Shown here: positions 32,837-34,139 of the stretch, in pieces
Position numbering within the stretch: position 1 is the first letter of the stretch
How the letters are laid out: each line of letters starts with the position of its first letter
Source of the DNA: an uncultured Lachnospiraceae bacterium
GTDB taxonomy: Bacteria > Bacillota > Clostridia > Lachnospirales > Lachnospiraceae
Reading direction: 5' to 3'
Assembly: GCA_947631665.1 (NCBI GenBank)
Contig: CANRMF010000021.1
Location: 1 to 34,139 of the forward strand
Length of the DNA stretch: 34,139 nucleotides
The notes under the pieces: generated by a model
What the model saw: the letters and a program-made list of their open reading frames with translations, nothing else
Database searches by the model: none
What the model was told of the DNA's origin: nothing
Translations under genes and position numbers: made by a program

Positions 32837-34066
32837 AAAACGGTGCATCATCTGCGCCGGAATATAAGCCTCCACATAAATTCCGTCGTCCCTGTATTCT
32901 TCTGTAAGCAGTTGTCCGTACTTGCGGATCAGCCCTATCTTTCCGGCGTCGGTATATGGAAATACTTTTCCGAGATACACGCGCATGGAATTGACTGCCT
33001 GCCCTAAAGCCCCGTTAATTTTATCAATCCCGCTGCGCATCTTAATTGACGCCTCCACAGTGAAATCTGCCTGAAAATCCTTTAAAATCGGCCTTTCGCT
33101 TAGTTTGTCCATCTTATTAAACACCGTAATAATGATTTTATCCTGAATTCCCAAAATCCTCAGCGTCTCATAAACCGCTTTGACATTCCTCTCCATCGCA
33201 GGATTGGAAGCGTCAACGACGTGAATGATGATGTCCGAATATTTCGCCTCCTCCAAAGTACTGCGAAACGCGTCAATCAGATGATGCGGCAGTTTCCGTA
33301 TAAATCCGACCGTATCCGTCAGAAGAATTTCCTGTCCGTCCGGCAGTTGATAATTGCGCGTCGTCGGATCAAGCGTGGCAAAAAGCTGATCCTCCTCCAA
33401 CACCTGCGCGTCTGTCAGCGTATTTAACAGCGTTGATTTTCCGGCGTTCGTGTAACCGACAATCGCAGCGACCGGAACCGGATTTTCCTGACGCCTTGCT
33501 CTGGTTACGGCGCGATGATTTTCCATATCCCAAATCTGCTCTCTCAACTGGGCGATGCGGCTGCGGATCAGACGTCTGTCCACTTCGAGTTTTTTCTCGC
33601 CCGGCCCTCTCGTGCCGATACCGCCGCCCTGACGGGAAAGATTTTTCATACCGATTAGTCTGGTGGAGCGGTAACGAAGCTGCGCCAGTTCCACCTGAAT
33701 TTTTCCTTCGGCGGTCTTTGCCCTGCCTGCAAAAATATCTAAAATAACCAGCGTTCTGTCCATGACTTTAACTTCCAGCGCGTCCTCCAGATTTTTATAC
33801 TGCGCCGGAGAAAGTTCATCGTCACAGACAATGGCGTCCGCCTCTGTTTCGTAAATCAGCTCCTTTAATTCCGCTAATTTTCCGGAACCGATATAGGCGG
33901 CGCTGTTGATATGTTCCAAATGCTGAATCATGCGTCCGACAACACAGGCTCCGGCAGTATGAACCAGTTCTTCGAGTTCATCGAGCGATTCCTCCGGCCG
34001 GTCATTCTCCGGTGTCGCGGCAGACACAAGAATAATCTTTTCTGTTCTTCTGTTTGTTTCTATCAT
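32825..34066 (-). CDS. hflX: GTPase HflX
   Basis: Ribosome-binding GTPase that splits stalled 70S ribosomes after stress. From ATG 34066 (preceded by AAAGGCGG, 9 bases; an in-frame TTG at 34114 is the alternative) it has 413 residues. The N-terminal HflX domain and linker contain LSRQGGGIGTRGPGEKKLE. The G domain follows with G1 GYTNAGKST (204-212), G3 DTVG (251-254) and G4 NKMD (317-320). A short C-terminal domain ends the protein. No hfq is adjacent in the window. Its 3' end is duplicated in tandem. Confidence 0.95.
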   Translation of the reverse strand: MIETNRRTEKIILVSAATPENDRPEESLDELEELVHTAGACVVGRMIQHLEHINSAAYIGSGKLAELKELIYETEADAIVCDDELSPAQYKNLEDALEVKVMDRTLVILDIFAGRAKTAEGKIQVELAQLRYRSTRLIGMKNLSRQGGGIGTRGPGEKKLEVDRRLIRSRIAQLREQIWDMENHRAVTRARRQENPVPVAAIVGYTNAGKSTLLNTLTDAQVLEEDQLFATLDPTTRNYQLPDGQEILLTDTVGFIRKLPHHLIDAFRSTLEEAKYSDIIIHVVDASNPAMERNVKAVYETLRILGIQDKIIITVFNKMDKLSERPILKDFQADFTVEASIKMRSGIDKINGALGQAVNSMRVYLGKVFPYTDAGKIGLIRKYGQLLTEEYRDDGIYVEAYIPAQMMHRFQER

Positions 34067-34139
34067 AAATATAGTCCGCCTTTCTGCGAAAGGCACCAAT
34101 GCGTCATGAAACAAGTTGGCTGCCCTTCACTTTTAATTC

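Overview
The window looks like a chromosomal stretch from a Gram-positive anaerobe of the class Clostridia, most likely family Lachnospiraceae. The basis is the A/T-rich intergenic sequence, strong AGGAGG-type ribosome binding sites, an HrcA-type CIRCE operator, a 387-residue clostridial-style SerA, a UAP-type sugar nucleotidyltransferase and a small protein resembling DUF5721. This is inferred from gene content; no 16S gene is present. Nearly all genes are housekeeping or amino-acid/nucleotide biosynthesis genes. I see no prophage, insertion sequence, CRISPR array or defence island.

Layout. 1-219: 3' end of a probable Rpn-type nuclease/transposase. 351-8450 (minus strand): carA-carB-UDP-sugar pyrophosphorylase-argS-thiN from one good promoter. 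8588-10485 (minus): tRNA-Thr(CGT), a 3-TM protein of unknown function and asd, apparently one transcription unit. 10509-13246 (plus): a DUF5721-like gene that may be leaderless, then CIRCE-controlled htpG. 13256-14649 (minus): a tRNA-dihydrouridine synthase with a broken gene remnant behind it. 14640-15145: a 74-bp tandem repeat array plus a 25-bp duplication. 15150-16804 (plus): argH, whose 3' end is duplicated in tandem. 16825-19184 (minus): polar amino-acid ABC importer (binding protein, permease, ATPase). 19233-27073 (minus): leuB-ilvD-ilvB-serC-serA followed by an MscS channel. 27113-28724 (minus): tgt-yajC. 28742-29994 (plus): aroC. 29998-34066 (minus): hflX, thyA-dfrA and a peptidoglycan-binding protein.

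How the genes fit together. Carbamoyl phosphate (carAB) and argH serve arginine/pyrimidine synthesis. asd feeds the lysine/threonine/methionine branch. leuB, ilvD and ilvB serve branched-chain amino acids, serC/serA serine, and aroC aromatic compounds. thyA/dfrA make dTMP and recycle folate. argS, tgt, dus and tRNA-Thr serve translation; htpG, yajC and hflX serve protein folding, secretion and ribosome rescue.

The most unusual features are non-coding. They are the 74-bp array upstream of argH and two independent cases (argH and hflX) where the last codons and stop codon of a gene are repeated in tandem downstream. No clearly new multi-gene system is visible.
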